Shown piece after piece: positions 20,311 to 29,384 of a DNA stretch of 64,000 nt. The position numbers were made by a program, and so were the translations under genes. A model generated the notes under the pieces. That model did no database searches, had not been told where the DNA came from, and saw only the letters and a list, made by a program, of their open reading frames with translations. Where the stretch lies: the NCBI GenBank assembly GCA_947497985.1, contig CANMIX010000004.1, positions 124,001 to 188,000 of the forward strand, given 5' to 3'. Source of the stretch: an uncultured Paracoccaceae bacterium (lineage in GTDB: Bacteria > Pseudomonadota > Alphaproteobacteria > Rhodobacterales > Rhodobacteraceae). Position 1 is the first letter of the stretch; each line of letters begins with the position of its first letter.

Positions 20311-22962
20311 ATGCCGAGCCTTAATGAAATCCGTTCCACATTTCTGAACTACTTCGAAAAACAGGGACACTCCATCGTCGACTCCAGCCCGCTGGTGCCG
20401 CGCAATGACCCAACGTTGATGTTCACCAACTCTGGGATGGTGCAGTTCAAGAACTGTTTTACCGGCGTTGAAAAACGCGATTATGTCCGTGCAACCACCG
20501 CGCAGAAATGTGTCCGCGCCGGCGGCAAGCACAATGACCTTGATAACGTGGGTTATACCGCGCGCCACCACACTTTTTTCGAAATGCTCGGCAACTTTTC
20601 CTTTGGGGATTATTTCAAACATCAGGCAATCCCTTTTGCCTGGGAGTTGATCACCAAGGAATTCGATATTCCAAAAGAAAAGCTCTATACCACGGTTTAT
20701 CACACCGATGACGAAGCGTTTGAGATTTGGAAAAAAGTCGGTGTTCCCGAAGATCGGATCATCCGTATCGCAACCTCAGATAACTTCTGGCAAATGGGCG
20801 ATACCGGTCCCTGTGGTCCCTGTACCGAGATCTTCTATGATCATGGCGACCACATCTGGGGTGGCCCTCCCGGTTCGCCCGAAGAAGACGGCGACCGGTT
20901 TATCGAGATCTGGAACCTTGTTTTCATGCAAAACGAGAAGTTCGCAGATGGCTCGATGGTTGATCTCGACATGCAGTCGATCGACACGGGCATGGGTCTG
21001 GAACGGATTGCGGCGCTGTTGCAGGGCACCCATGACAACTACGAAACCGATCTGTTCAAGGCGCTTATCGAAGCTTCGGCCAATGCGACAAACTCTGATC
21101 CCTATGGTGATCAAAACGTCCAACACCGAGTGATCGCGGATCACCTGCGGTCCTGTTCCTTCCTGATTGCCGAAGGTGTGCTGCCGTCGAACGAAGGCCG
21201 TGGCTATGTTCTGCGCCGCATCATGCGCCGTGCCATGCGCCAGGCGTCCCTGTTGGGCGCCAAGGATCCGGTGATGCACAAACTGGTGCCTGCTTTGGTC
21301 CAACAGATGGGCGCGGCCTATCCAGAGCTCGGTCAGGGTCAAGCGCTGATCGAAGAGACCTTTGAACAGGAAGAAACCCGTTTTCTCAAAACGTTGGACC
21401 GTGGTCTTAAACTTCTAGATGACGCCTCTGGTGATCTGGGCAAAGGTGACACGCTGTCGGGCGAGACCGCGTTTAAACTTTATGACACCTATGGTTTCCC
21501 GCTGGACCTGACGCAGGATGCGCTGCGCGCAAAGGAAATCAACGTCGACACCGACGGATTTGATGCGGCTATGAAAGCCCAAAAAGAACAGTCCCGCGCT
21601 GGTGGCATTGGTCTGGGCGAGGCGGCGGATGTCAAAGTTTACTTTGACATTCTGGACGCCAACGGGCCTACCGAATTCCTTGGCTATGAGACTGAGAAAG
21701 CCGAAGGGCAGATTGTTGCGATCGTCAAGGACGGCGCGCAAGTTGACAAGGCCGCCAAAGGTGACAGCATTCAGATTATCCTGAACCAAACCCCGTTTTA
21801 TGGCGAAAGCGGTGGCCAGATTGGTGACACAGGCGTGCTGACCGTTGAAGGCGGCGCAGCCAAGATTACCGACACCAAAAAGGTCGAAGGGCTGTTCCTC
21901 CACATCGCTGAAATCACCGAAGGTGAGATCGCGCTTGAAGCTGGCGCCGAACTGGCCGTTGATCATGCACGTCGCAGCCAGATCCGCGCCAACCACTCGG
22001 CCACACACTTGTTGCACGAAGCCCTGCGCAACGCGCTTGGCGATCACGTGGCGCAAAAAGGGTCGTTAAACGCGGATGATCGCTTGCGGTTTGACTTTAG
22101 CCACAACAAGGGTTTGAGCACCGAAGAGCTGACGAAGGTCGGCGCGGAAGTGAATGAATTCATTCGCCAAAACACGTCCGTTACCACCCGTATCATGACG
22201 CCGGATGATGCCCGTTCCATCGGTGCGCAGGCACTGTTTGGTGAGAAATACGGCGAAGAGGTTCGCGTGGTTTCGATGGGGCGTGCGCCGACGGGCAAAG
22301 GGTCTGACGGCGAAACCTATTCGCTTGAACTCTGCGGTGGTACGCATGTCAAACAGACCGGCGATATCGGCACCTTTGTGATCCTCGGCGACAGCGCATC
22401 CTCGGCTGGTGTGCGTCGGATCGAGGCGCTGACAGGTGCTGCAGCCTTGAACCACCTTGCGACTGAGGCTGGTCGAATGGCGGATGTGGCGACTGCGCTT
22501 AAAGCGCAGCCTGCAGATGTTCTGGATCGCCTCAAAGCGCTGATGGACGAACGCAAAACCTTGCAGAATGAGATTTCCAACCTGAAACAACAGGTTGCGA
22601 TGGGCGGTGGATCTGGTGGCGGTGCCGAGACCAAGGAAATTGGCGGCAAAACATTCCTTGGCCAAGCTTTGCAAGGCGTGTCCGGTAAGGATTTGCGTGG
22701 GTTGATCGACGCACATAAGCAAAACCTCGGCTCGGGCGTCATCTTGTTGATTGCCGAAGACGACGGGAAAGTCGCGGTTGCCGCTGGTGTGACCGACGAC
22801 CTTAAAGGTGAGATTTCTGCAGTAGACGTCTTGAAAGCCGCGGTTCCGGCCGTAGGTGGAAAAGGTGGCGGTGGTCGACCCGACATGGCTCAGGGCGGCG
22901 GCAAGGACTTTGCCGGCGCTGAAGCGGCCATCAAAGCCGCAGAACAACTGTTGGAAGGATAA
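20311..22962 (+). CDS. alaS: Alanine--tRNA ligase
   Basis: Charges tRNA-Ala. The 883-residue protein has the class II catalytic core ([42 protein letters not shown]), an editing domain with the zinc-site residues [12 protein letters not shown] and [13 protein letters not shown], and a C-terminal domain with a coiled coil and a Gly-rich segment ending [13 protein letters not shown]. Start ATG at 20311 after GGAAG. Its stop is three bases before a DUF1330 gene, so the two are co-transcribed. Length is normal. Confidence 0.98.
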   Translation: MPSLNEIRSTFLNYFEKQGHSIVDSSPLVPRNDPTLMFTNSGMVQFKNCFTGVEKRDYVRATTAQKCVRAGGKHNDLDNVGYTARHHTFFEMLGNFSFGDYFKHQAIPFAWELITKEFDIPKEKLYTTVYHTDDEAFEIWKKVGVPEDRIIRIATSDNFWQMGDTGPCGPCTEIFYDHGDHIWGGPPGSPEEDGDRFIEIWNLVFMQNEKFADGSMVDLDMQSIDTGMGLERIAALLQGTHDNYETDLFKALIEASANATNSDPYGDQNVQHRVIADHLRSCSFLIAEGVLPSNEGRGYVLRRIMRRAMRQASLLGAKDPVMHKLVPALVQQMGAAYPELGQGQALIEETFEQEETRFLKTLDRGLKLLDDASGDLGKGDTLSGETAFKLYDTYGFPLDLTQDALRAKEINVDTDGFDAAMKAQKEQSRAGGIGLGEAADVKVYFDILDANGPTEFLGYETEKAEGQIVAIVKDGAQVDKAAKGDSIQIILNQTPFYGESGGQIGDTGVLTVEGGAAKITDTKKVEGLFLHIAEITEGEIALEAGAELAVDHARRSQIRANHSATHLLHEALRNALGDHVAQKGSLNADDRLRFDFSHNKGLSTEELTKVGAEVNEFIRQNTSVTTRIMTPDDARSIGAQALFGEKYGEEVRVVSMGRAPTGKGSDGETYSLELCGGTHVKQTGDIGTFVILGDSASSAGVRRIEALTGAAALNHLATEAGRMADVATALKAQPADVLDRLKALMDERKTLQNEISNLKQQVAMGGGSGGGAETKEIGGKTFLGQALQGVSGKDLRGLIDAHKQNLGSGVILLIAEDDGKVAVAAGVTDDLKGEISAVDVLKAAVPAVGGKGGGGRPDMAQGGGKDFAGAEAAIKAAEQLLEG

Positions 22963-22965
22963 GAC

Positions 22966-23253
22966 ATGTCCGCACTTTGGATTGCCCACGTCACGGTGAC
23001 TGACGCAGAATCTTACGGAAAATACGCTGAACTCGCCGGACCTGCGATCGCCAAACATGGTGGTGAGTTTATTGCACGTGCCGCACGCTACGTGCAGCTT
23101 GAAGGCAAGGACCGCCCTCGTAACGTTGTTGCGAAGTTTGAAAGCATTGAAGCTGCTGTCGCCTGTTACAACAGCGCCGAGTACCAAGAGGCACTGAGCC
23201 ATGCCAAAGACGCGGCTGAGCGTGAATTGGTTGTGGTGGAACTGAACGCGTAA
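22966..23253 (+). CDS. DUF1330 family protein
   Basis: A 95-residue ferredoxin-like (dimeric alpha/beta barrel) protein of the DUF1330 family, whose function is unknown. It shows the typical IAHVTVTDAESYGKYAELAGPAIAKHGGEFIARAA start and FESIEAAVACYNSAEYQEAL middle. The ATG follows the alaS stop by three bases, and its ribosome site (GGAAGG) lies inside alaS, which indicates tight coupling. A strong terminator follows. Confidence 0.88.
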   Translation: MSALWIAHVTVTDAESYGKYAELAGPAIAKHGGEFIARAARYVQLEGKDRPRNVVAKFESIEAAVACYNSAEYQEALSHAKDAAERELVVVELNA

Positions 23254-23312
23254 CGCCCGGTTTTTAAAATACAAAATACCGAATGCGGCATTTACCGCGT
23301 AGAACATCTGAG

Positions 23313-23349
23313 CTCCCATTTGCATCTTCTGCAAGTGGGAGTTTTTTTT
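23313..23349 (+). terminator. alaS-DUF1330 operon terminator
   Basis: CTCCCATTTGCA pairs with TGCAAGTGGGAG (one G-U) around loop TCTTC and is followed by eight Ts. Confidence 0.93.
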
Positions 23350-23528
23350 ATTGTGGTCTCCAAAATCACCGGTTGTTTTGCATTTTAATCATCTCACATT
23401 CAAATTGTGGAAACTCTACGCTTCGCGCTTGGACCAACGAAAGGTATGGGTAAGAACCTCCAAATTTTCGTTTCGGAGCTTCAGGCCATAACGGCAAAGT
23501 GTCGGAACATAGCTAAACGGATTTTGTC

Positions 23529-23906
23529 ATGTTAGGTCACGTGGGCGCAGCCACTTCACAAGCGTATACAACGTCTCAATCGCAACCGTCGTCGCAAGCG
23601 CCAAAACCCGATCCCACGGAGCAAGCCGCGCAACCCGCATCGCAGACGCCCAGCAGTGCAGAAGCCTCGCAAGTTGTCCAATCTGTCCCTGACAGCGACA
23701 ATGGCCGTGGTGCTGACTTGCAGCCGCAGTTAAATCAACAGCCGCAGAACCCGGGCACTGGTGGCATCAACGAAGAGGCGGTTAAGATTCTGGAAGAGGC
23801 GCAAAAAAACACGTCTTCCGACGATGAGTTCAGGGCCGAGTTGAATACTCAACTCGAGGCTGCGGGTTTGAATACGGGTGCGCCTATCGTCGATATCCGG
23901 GTCTGA
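23529..23906 (+). CDS. Small protein with Ser/Gln/Pro-rich N-terminus and IVDIR C-terminal module
   Basis: A 125-residue protein I do not recognise. Residues 8-75 are low complexity, rich in Ser, Gln, Pro and Ala. The last 49 residues form a helical module (GINEEAVKILEEA, then FRAELNTQLEAAG) ending exactly at IVDIRV. The same module closes the neighbouring gene at 24113. There is no membrane segment or signal peptide. The ATG at 23529 lacks a clear ribosome site. The gene has its own 180-base upstream region after a terminator, so it is probably transcribed separately. Conserved only as a module, it may be a structural or regulatory protein. Confidence 0.65.
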   Translation: MLGHVGAATSQAYTTSQSQPSSQAPKPDPTEQAAQPASQTPSSAEASQVVQSVPDSDNGRGADLQPQLNQQPQNPGTGGINEEAVKILEEAQKNTSSDDEFRAELNTQLEAAGLNTGAPIVDIRV

Positions 23907-24068
23907 CCCGGAAAATCTCCGTTTGCGCAGCCCTTACGCCGCATTAGATACATCCGATTTGCATGTTCAACCCTGCAGATCGGATTGAGCCATACGTTTC
24001 ATTCAATTGAAAATATTCAACTTTTAGTTGGTAAGAAAACAAAAAGATCCACCTGTCAATTCTGCACC

Positions 24069-24086
24069 TGCAGCCAGGAGGCTGCA
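24069..24086 (+). other. Leader hairpin holding an AGGAGG sequence
   Basis: TGCAGCC and GGCTGCA pair around AGGA, so a consensus AGGAGG (24076-24081) is half in the loop and half in the stem. It is 31 bases before the next start codon, too far for direct use; no start codon lies at normal spacing. Flanking TCCAC and GTGGA could close a larger structure. Confidence 0.4.
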
Positions 24087-24112
24087 CGGTAACAATCAAG
24101 TGGATAGAAACC

Positions 24113-24634
24113 ATGATTAATGCAACAAGCAGCATCGCTGCCTCTGCATATTTTACATCCTCAAACCAAGCTCAAGCGCTGTCTGACGAGCAGAAATCCG
24201 GTTTGGAGGAAGTGCTCTCCCAATACGACACCGAGAACCTGAGCGACAGTGATGCCTCTGAAATCGTTCAGAGCATCAAGGAGCTGGATATTCGTCCGGG
24301 CGCCGCCTTGGGTGAGGCACTAACAGAAGCCGGCATTGACCCTAGGGCGTTGCGTGATCAAGCAGGTGGTCCTCCTGGCGGTCCAGGTGGGCCAGGCGGC
24401 CCAGGTGGCGGACGCGGTGGTCCTGGTGGCGCCGGTGGACCGGGCGGTGCGCAGGACGGTGGTGACGGCACAACGGGTGTAAATGAAGCCGCCGTCGAAA
24501 TTCTTGAAAGCGTTCTGGAAGCGCTGGAAGAGGATGAAGACGCAACTTATGAGACGTTCCAAGAACAGCTGGCACTTCAGCTGGAAGAAGCCGGTATTGA
24601 CTCGACCCAGTCGATCGTTGACATCCGGCTGTAA
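24113..24634 (+). CDS. Protein with N-terminal helical domain, collagen-like Gly/Pro linker and IVDIR module
   Basis: A 173-residue protein of unknown function with three parts. Residues 20-82 form a helical domain with the pattern LSDEQKSGLEEVLSQYD, NLSDSDASEIVQSIKELDIRPG, EALTEAGIDP, which I recall from scattered uncharacterised proteobacterial proteins. Residues 85-120 are a Gly-Gly-Pro/Arg/Ala linker. The last 54 residues (GVNEAAVEILES ... LALQLEEAGI ... IVDIRL) repeat the C-terminal module of the gene at 23529. No signal peptide or membrane segment is visible. The ribosome site is weak; a hairpin lies in the leader. Ended by a terminator shared with typA. Confidence 0.7.
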   Translation: MINATSSIAASAYFTSSNQAQALSDEQKSGLEEVLSQYDTENLSDSDASEIVQSIKELDIRPGAALGEALTEAGIDPRALRDQAGGPPGGPGGPGGPGGGRGGPGGAGGPGGAQDGGDGTTGVNEAAVEILESVLEALEEDEDATYETFQEQLALQLEEAGIDSTQSIVDIRL

Positions 24635-24655
24635 AAGAGCGCTGATCCAAAACGA

Positions 24656-24681
24656 AAAGGCCGCTCTGATGAGCGGCCTTT
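24656..24681. terminator. Bidirectional terminator between the 24.1-kb gene and typA
   Basis: AAAGGCCGCTC and GAGCGGCCTTT pair perfectly around TGAT. A/T runs on both sides let it serve both convergent genes. Confidence 0.85.
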
Positions 24682-24688
24682 GACGGTG

Positions 24689-26509
24689 TTACTGATTGGC
24701 TTTTGCCATTCGCTTACGTTCATGCGGATCCAAATAACGTTTCCGCAGACGGATGTTTTCTGGTGTCACTTCAACCAATTCATCATCATCGATGTAGGCA
24801 ATCGCTTCTTCCAACGACAACTTCATTGGTGTCGTCAGACGCACGGCGTCATCCGTACCAGAAGCACGCACGTTGGTCAGTTTCTTGCCTTTCAGCGGGT
24901 TCACTTCCAGATCGTTTTCACGGGAGTGTTCGCCGATGATCATGCCGGTATAGACGTCTTCTTGAGCACCGATCATCATCTTGCCGCGCTCTTCCAGGTT
25001 CCACAGAGCAAAGGCGACTGAGGTGCCGTTTTCCATCGAGATCAGAACGCCTGCGCGACGGCCCGGGATTTTACCCTTGTGGGCGGTCCAGCCGTGGAAC
25101 ACGCGGTTCAGAACACCGGTGCCGCGGGTATCGGTCAGGAATTCGCCGTGATACCCAATAAGGCCACGCGACGGAACATGCGCGATGATACGGGTTTTGC
25201 CCGCGCCGGCTGGCTTCATCTCGACCAGTTCACCCTTGCGGTGACCGGTGAGTTTTTCGATCACGACGCCGGAGTATTCGTCATCCACGTCAATAGTGGC
25301 TTCTTCGACTGGCTCCATACGCACGCCATCTTCTTCGGAAAACAGAACCTGCGGACGCGAGATCGACAGCTCGAACCCTTCGCGACGCATGTTTTCGATA
25401 AGAACACCCATCTGAAGTTCGCCGCGACCGGCAACTTCAAAGGCTTCACCGCCCGGTGTGTCGGTGATCTTGATCGCAACGTTAGATTCTGCTTCTTTCA
25501 TCAGACGGTCGCGGATCACGCGGGACTGAACCTTTTTACCATCGCGGCCAGCCAGCGGGCTGTCGTTGATGCCAAAGGTCACGGTGATGGTGGGCGGATC
25601 GATCGGCTGTGCGGGCAGGGCTTCGCTCACCGATGGGTCAACAAGCGAGTCCGCAACGGTCGCAGTGGCCATACCAGCGATGGAGACAATGTCGCCTGCT
25701 TCGGCCACGTCGATGGGCTGCTGGCCCAAGCCACGGAACGCCAGAACTTTGGTGCAGCGGAAGTTTTCGATCAACTCGCCATCACGTGTCAGGGCTTTCA
25801 GGCTGTCACCGGATTTCAGAGTACCGCTTTCAACACGACCGGTCAGGATACGGCCGATGAACGGATCGGACCCTAGCGTTGTCGCCAGCATGCGGAACGG
25901 CTCGTCTTTCTTGGCGATCTGTGCAGGCGCAGGCACGTGCTCAACGATCAGGTCGAACAATGCGGACAGGTCCTTGCGAGGGCCATCCAAAGACATATCC
26001 GCCCAACCAGAACGGCCAGACGCATACATAGACGGGAAGTCCAGCTGCTCGTCAGAGGCGCCGAGGTTGGCAAACAAGTCAAAACATTCGTCCAGCGCGC
26101 GGTCAGGTTCGCCGTCGGGTTTGTCGACCTTGTTCACCACAACGATCGGACGCAGGCCGAGCGCGAGCGCCTTGGAGGTTACGAATTTCGTCTGTGGCAT
26201 CGGGCCTTCGGCCGCGTCGACCAACAGAACAACACCGTCAACCATCGACAGGATACGTTCCACTTCACCGCCAAAGTCGGCGTGGCCGGGGGTGTCAACG
26301 ATGTTGATCCGGGTGTCATTCCACTCAACCGAGGTCGCTTTGGCGAGAATGGTAATCCCGCGTTCCCGTTCCAGATCGTTGCTGTCCATGGCACGTTCTG
26401 CCACGGCCTGGTTTTCGCGGAACGCGCCGGATTGTTTCAATAGCTCGTCAACCAGGGTGGTTTTCCCGTGGTCAACGTGGGCGATGATCGCAATATTGCG
26501 CAGGTCCAT
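24689..26509 (-). CDS. typA: Ribosome-associated GTPase TypA/BipA
   Basis: Translational GTPase related to EF-G that binds ribosomes and helps 50S assembly or stress adaptation. The 606-residue protein starts with the G1 motif [19 protein letters not shown], has the switch [24 protein letters not shown] (G4), and the TypA-specific C-terminal region ([35 protein letters not shown]). Length and start are typical; AGAAGG lies upstream of the ATG. Monocistronic, with a terminator shared with the convergent gene. Confidence 0.96.
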   Translation of the reverse strand: MDLRNIAIIAHVDHGKTTLVDELLKQSGAFRENQAVAERAMDSNDLERERGITILAKATSVEWNDTRINIVDTPGHADFGGEVERILSMVDGVVLLVDAAEGPMPQTKFVTSKALALGLRPIVVVNKVDKPDGEPDRALDECFDLFANLGASDEQLDFPSMYASGRSGWADMSLDGPRKDLSALFDLIVEHVPAPAQIAKKDEPFRMLATTLGSDPFIGRILTGRVESGTLKSGDSLKALTRDGELIENFRCTKVLAFRGLGQQPIDVAEAGDIVSIAGMATATVADSLVDPSVSEALPAQPIDPPTITVTFGINDSPLAGRDGKKVQSRVIRDRLMKEAESNVAIKITDTPGGEAFEVAGRGELQMGVLIENMRREGFELSISRPQVLFSEEDGVRMEPVEEATIDVDDEYSGVVIEKLTGHRKGELVEMKPAGAGKTRIIAHVPSRGLIGYHGEFLTDTRGTGVLNRVFHGWTAHKGKIPGRRAGVLISMENGTSVAFALWNLEERGKMMIGAQEDVYTGMIIGEHSRENDLEVNPLKGKKLTNVRASGTDDAVRLTTPMKLSLEEAIAYIDDDELVEVTPENIRLRKRYLDPHERKRMAKANQ

Positions 26510-26618
26510 AGTATCAGCCTTCTAAGGGAGGTTGCGCCGCCCATAGCCTGATCGGCCCCAGAAGGCCAGAGAAAAGAAGTGCAAGCGCAGCATCATAAAC
26601 ACGCTTGCCCAAATTTGA

Positions 26619-26954
26619 TCAATGACCCGTGGCTTTGGAAAATAGGTGAATGACCAAAATACCAATAAGGATCAACGAGATACCGAACACAGCTGGCAAA
26701 TCCAAGGTCTGTCCAAAGACAAAGTATCCAATCGCCGCGATTAGCACGATGCCAAGCCCGGACCAGATCGCATAAACAATCCCTACCGGCATAAAGGCCA
26801 GTGTTTTACCAAGCAGGTAAAAAGACAGTGCATAAGCCACGACCACCAAAACAGACGGCAAGAGGCGGGTGAATTGATTGCTGGCTTGCAGCGCGCTGGT
26901 GCCAATGGTTTCAGCCAAAACCGCAAAGAACAACAATAGATATGGCTTAGGCAT
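26619..26954 (-). CDS. Small multidrug resistance (SMR) family transporter
   Basis: An 111-residue inner-membrane protein with four hydrophobic helices. The first helix contains the essential glutamate in LAETIGTSALQAS, and helix 3 has PVGIVYAIWSGLGIVLIAAIGY, both hallmarks of EmrE/Sug-type SMR proteins that exchange cationic drugs or guanidinium for protons. Start ATG at 26954 after AAGGAG. It is divergent from the glutamine amidotransferase gene; two palindromes lie in the shared 229-base region. Substrate unknown. Confidence 0.92.
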   Translation of the reverse strand: MPKPYLLLFFAVLAETIGTSALQASNQFTRLLPSVLVVVAYALSFYLLGKTLAFMPVGIVYAIWSGLGIVLIAAIGYFVFGQTLDLPAVFGISLILIGILVIHLFSKATGH

Positions 26955-27007
26955 AAGGCCGCTCCTTGGTCATCTGTCTGTCCTGATGCATTGAAACTTC
27001 GCTGCTG

Positions 27008-27017
27008 TACAATTGTA
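27008..27017. promoter_or_regulatory. Palindrome upstream of the SMR gene
   Basis: TACAATTGTA is a perfect 10-base palindrome about 55 bases before the SMR start, a candidate repressor operator. Confidence 0.35.
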
Positions 27018-27079
27018 TTTTGCTGCCAACAGAAAATTTCCCGATCTCAGGTCAAATACGCCGCCAACGCCTCATGCTT

Positions 27080-27095
27080 GCACAGTGCACTGTGC
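27080..27095. promoter_or_regulatory. 16-base palindrome in the SMR/amidotransferase divergent region
   Basis: GCACAGTGCACTGTGC is a perfect 16-base inverted repeat about 90 bases before the amidotransferase start. It looks like a dimeric regulator site; no cognate regulator is adjacent. Confidence 0.4.
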
Positions 27096-27183
27096 GTCTC
27101 AGACCTCGCGAAACCGTGATCCACAATGTAAGAACGGACGAAGAAGGGTGAGACAGAGCCCGGGTGTTTTAAAGGGGATCAGA

Positions 27184-27960
27184 ATGTGTCGTTGGGCCGC
27201 CTATATTGGCGCAGAAATATTTTTGGAAGATGTGATTGCGACCCCGGGTCATTCATTGATCGCCCAGAGCATCGAAGCAACGGAATGTAAAACCGCCACA
27301 AACGGGGATGGATTTGGGCTTGCTTGGTACAACAACCGTCCAGAGCCCGGCCAATTTCGCGATGTTTTACCCGCCTGGTCTGATCCGAACCTGCGTGCGC
27401 TGGCACATCAGGTGAAGTCGCGCCTTTTTCTGTCCCATGTACGCGCCTCTACTGGTTCAGCCACCAGCCGCAACAATTGCCACCCTTTTGTCGTCGGACG
27501 CTGGTCGTTCATGCACAACGGTCAGGTGGGTGGGTTCGACAGCTTTCGCCGCGCGGCGGATATGTCTATTCCTGACGATCTTTATCCGCATCGCAAAGGG
27601 GCAACCGACAGCGAAGTCCTGTTCCTGAGCGCCTTAAAACACGGGTTGAACACCGACCCACAAGCGGCTCTGGAACGCGCGGTGGCTGAACTTGAAGGGC
27701 TTTCGCGCACCTCGGGCCAAACACCACACATGCGTTTGTCTGTTGCAATGTCGGACGGTGAAAGGCTCTTTGCGGCGCGCTATTCTTCTGACGCAATTGC
27801 GCCATCGGTCTACTACCGGTGGAGCGACAGTCGCCAAGGCTGGGCGGTGGTCTCAGAACCCTTGGAAACTGATGAGGCGGGATGGACGGCGCTTGCCGCT
27901 GGAAGCTTCCTTGAAATCAATCGCGACGGTGCCCGGACACGGCCGTTCACCCCCCGCTGA
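27184..27960 (+). CDS. Class II glutamine amidotransferase (YafJ/EgtC-like)
   Basis: A 258-residue N-terminal-nucleophile amidotransferase. Removal of Met exposes the catalytic Cys2 (MCRWAAYIGAE). Other family blocks are NGDGFGLAWY, FLSHVRASTGSATSRNNCHPF and SFMHNGQVGGF. These enzymes hydrolyse glutamine or gamma-glutamyl peptides; YafJ-type proteins have no assigned substrate, and the egt genes needed for an EgtC role are not nearby. Start ATG at 27184 after GGGGA; the upstream open frame from 27013 would bury the nucleophile and is rejected. Confidence 0.9.
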   Translation: MCRWAAYIGAEIFLEDVIATPGHSLIAQSIEATECKTATNGDGFGLAWYNNRPEPGQFRDVLPAWSDPNLRALAHQVKSRLFLSHVRASTGSATSRNNCHPFVVGRWSFMHNGQVGGFDSFRRAADMSIPDDLYPHRKGATDSEVLFLSALKHGLNTDPQAALERAVAELEGLSRTSGQTPHMRLSVAMSDGERLFAARYSSDAIAPSVYYRWSDSRQGWAVVSEPLETDEAGWTALAAGSFLEINRDGARTRPFTPR

Positions 27961-27969
27961 GGCGCAGAC

Positions 27970-29142
27970 CTAAGCACGGCCGTTTGCAACAAACCAGTCT
28001 GCCACCATCGGGCGGACGTGCTGCCATACAGTCGCGGCACCACGCTGAACTTTTTCTCCGACGCGACTGTCAAGCTGGGAAAGGTGCACGTCATAGTCCA
28101 ACCAGCTACCGCCGCCGTTGGCGAGGTTCAACAACACGGGCTGCACCCTGTCGATAGACTTTGCATAGATCGCGTCTGGCGATTTGGCGTCTTCGAATTC
28201 CTGCCAGACTTGGCGTAGGGACCGACCTTGAGGCTGCGGGAGCAGGCCAAATATGCGGTCCGCAGCGGCTTGTTCTTCGGCTTCCACCTGGGCCAATGCC
28301 TCCGCACTAACCACGCCGTGGATCGGTGCGTCGCCTGCGTCAATCTCGACCAAGTCGTGGAGGATCAACATTGTCAGTACCTTCTGCAGGTCAATCTGCT
28401 GAGGCGCATGCGGAGCAAGGATCCAAGCAAACATCAGGATATGCCAAGAATGCTCTGCTGAGTTTTCATGCCGACTACCGTCTGCCAGTTTGGACGCTCT
28501 GAGAATGGACTTAAGCTGATCCGCCTCGTTCAAAAAGGCAATCTGGTCCGAAAAATCCGCATCAGGAAATCCGGCCGCCCCCGTATCAAGAACACGCCGC
28601 AAGTAACTGTAAGCGCACGGCAAATGTTGTTCGAGAACAGTCGCGCGCCCGGTTTCAATATTCTCCCGGCAAATCGCCACATGGTCAGCCGCGGGCGATG
28701 AGTTACACAAGGTCTGGAACAGCGGCTGCGCCCGGTCCAGGGCTTTGGCAAACTGTGCGTCTGGGGTCGCGTAGGCCTCGAACTCATGCCAAAGGTCTGC
28801 CAGCTGTGATGCCTGGCCTTTTGGCAGAAGGCCAAAAATGCGCGCGGCCGCGGTTTTCTCGGCACGCGCGACCGCGTCCCAATCGACCTCTTCGTGAATC
28901 GGATGGTCACCTACGTCGATCTCAACCACATCGTGGAGCAGCAACATCTGGATCACACGCAGGATATCAACATCGGCCGGGGCGTGATTTTGCAAGACAA
29001 GAGCGTAAAGCGTAAGATGCCAACTGTGTTCGGCAGAGTTCTCGACCCGCGTGCCGTCCAACAGTTTGTTGTGCCTGTTCACCCCCCGCAGCTTTTCAAT
29101 CTCAGTTAAGAAGTCAAACTGCTGTGCGAGGGTGTTTGGCAC
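27970..29142 (-). CDS. Tandem HD-domain phosphohydrolase
   Basis: A 390-residue protein with two copies of a YfbR/HDDC2-like HD domain (about 195 residues each). Copy one has ENSAEHSWHLTL and LLLHDVVEIDVGD; copy two has ENSAEHSWHILM and LILHDLVEIDAGD. Both keep the H...HD...D metal ligands, so both could be active. Single-domain relatives are 5'-deoxynucleotidases or related phosphohydrolases. The start is GTG at 29142, six bases after AGGA located in the end of the preceding gene. Last gene of a three-gene minus-strand operon. Confidence 0.88.
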   Translation of the reverse strand: MPNTLAQQFDFLTEIEKLRGVNRHNKLLDGTRVENSAEHSWHLTLYALVLQNHAPADVDILRVIQMLLLHDVVEIDVGDHPIHEEVDWDAVARAEKTAAARIFGLLPKGQASQLADLWHEFEAYATPDAQFAKALDRAQPLFQTLCNSSPAADHVAICRENIETGRATVLEQHLPCAYSYLRRVLDTGAAGFPDADFSDQIAFLNEADQLKSILRASKLADGSRHENSAEHSWHILMFAWILAPHAPQQIDLQKVLTMLILHDLVEIDAGDAPIHGVVSAEALAQVEAEEQAAADRIFGLLPQPQGRSLRQVWQEFEDAKSPDAIYAKSIDRVQPVLLNLANGGGSWLDYDVHLSQLDSRVGEKVQRGAATVWQHVRPMVADWFVANGRA

Positions 29143-29144
29143 GA

Positions 29145-29384
29145 CTAATCCTTTGCCTGTAATGCGGCCTGCGCGGCCGCCAGCTTTTTCTCGAGAAACT
29201 CGCGGGCTTTTTGCTCAGCAAGTCGCACGCGAACCTCCGTCAAAAACGCTTCTTCCATGGATTGGGAGGCGGCCGCAAGCACTTGGGCCACCTCCATATA
29301 AAGACGATCTTCACCCAACGCATCCTGCACCTTGAGCGTATCTGCCGCCAATTTCTGCGCAAGCGTGTCGAGGGTGGCCGACAT
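29145..29384 (-). CDS. Small helical conserved-type hypothetical protein
   Basis: A 79-residue, almost wholly alpha-helical protein (DTLAQKLAADTLKVQDAL, YMEVAQVLAAASQSMEEAF, KAREFLEKKLAAAQAALQ) with coiled-coil character and no membrane segment. Function unknown. Its ATG overlaps the stop of the alpha/beta hydrolase gene in TAATG, and its own stop precedes the GTG of the tandem-HD gene by two bases, so the three genes are translationally coupled. Confidence 0.75.
   Translation of the reverse strand: MSATLDTLAQKLAADTLKVQDALGEDRLYMEVAQVLAAASQSMEEAFLTEVRVRLAEQKAREFLEKKLAAAQAALQAKD

Noticed and set aside
22066-23334. 422-codon open frame antisense to alaS
   Set aside because: Shadow of alaS; it also crosses the DUF1330 gene and the terminator region, and shows no domain or ribosome site.
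24360-24470. Tandem GGTGG/GGCCC-like DNA repeat
   Set aside because: It is the coding sequence of the Gly/Pro linker in the gene at 24113, not a separate repeat element.
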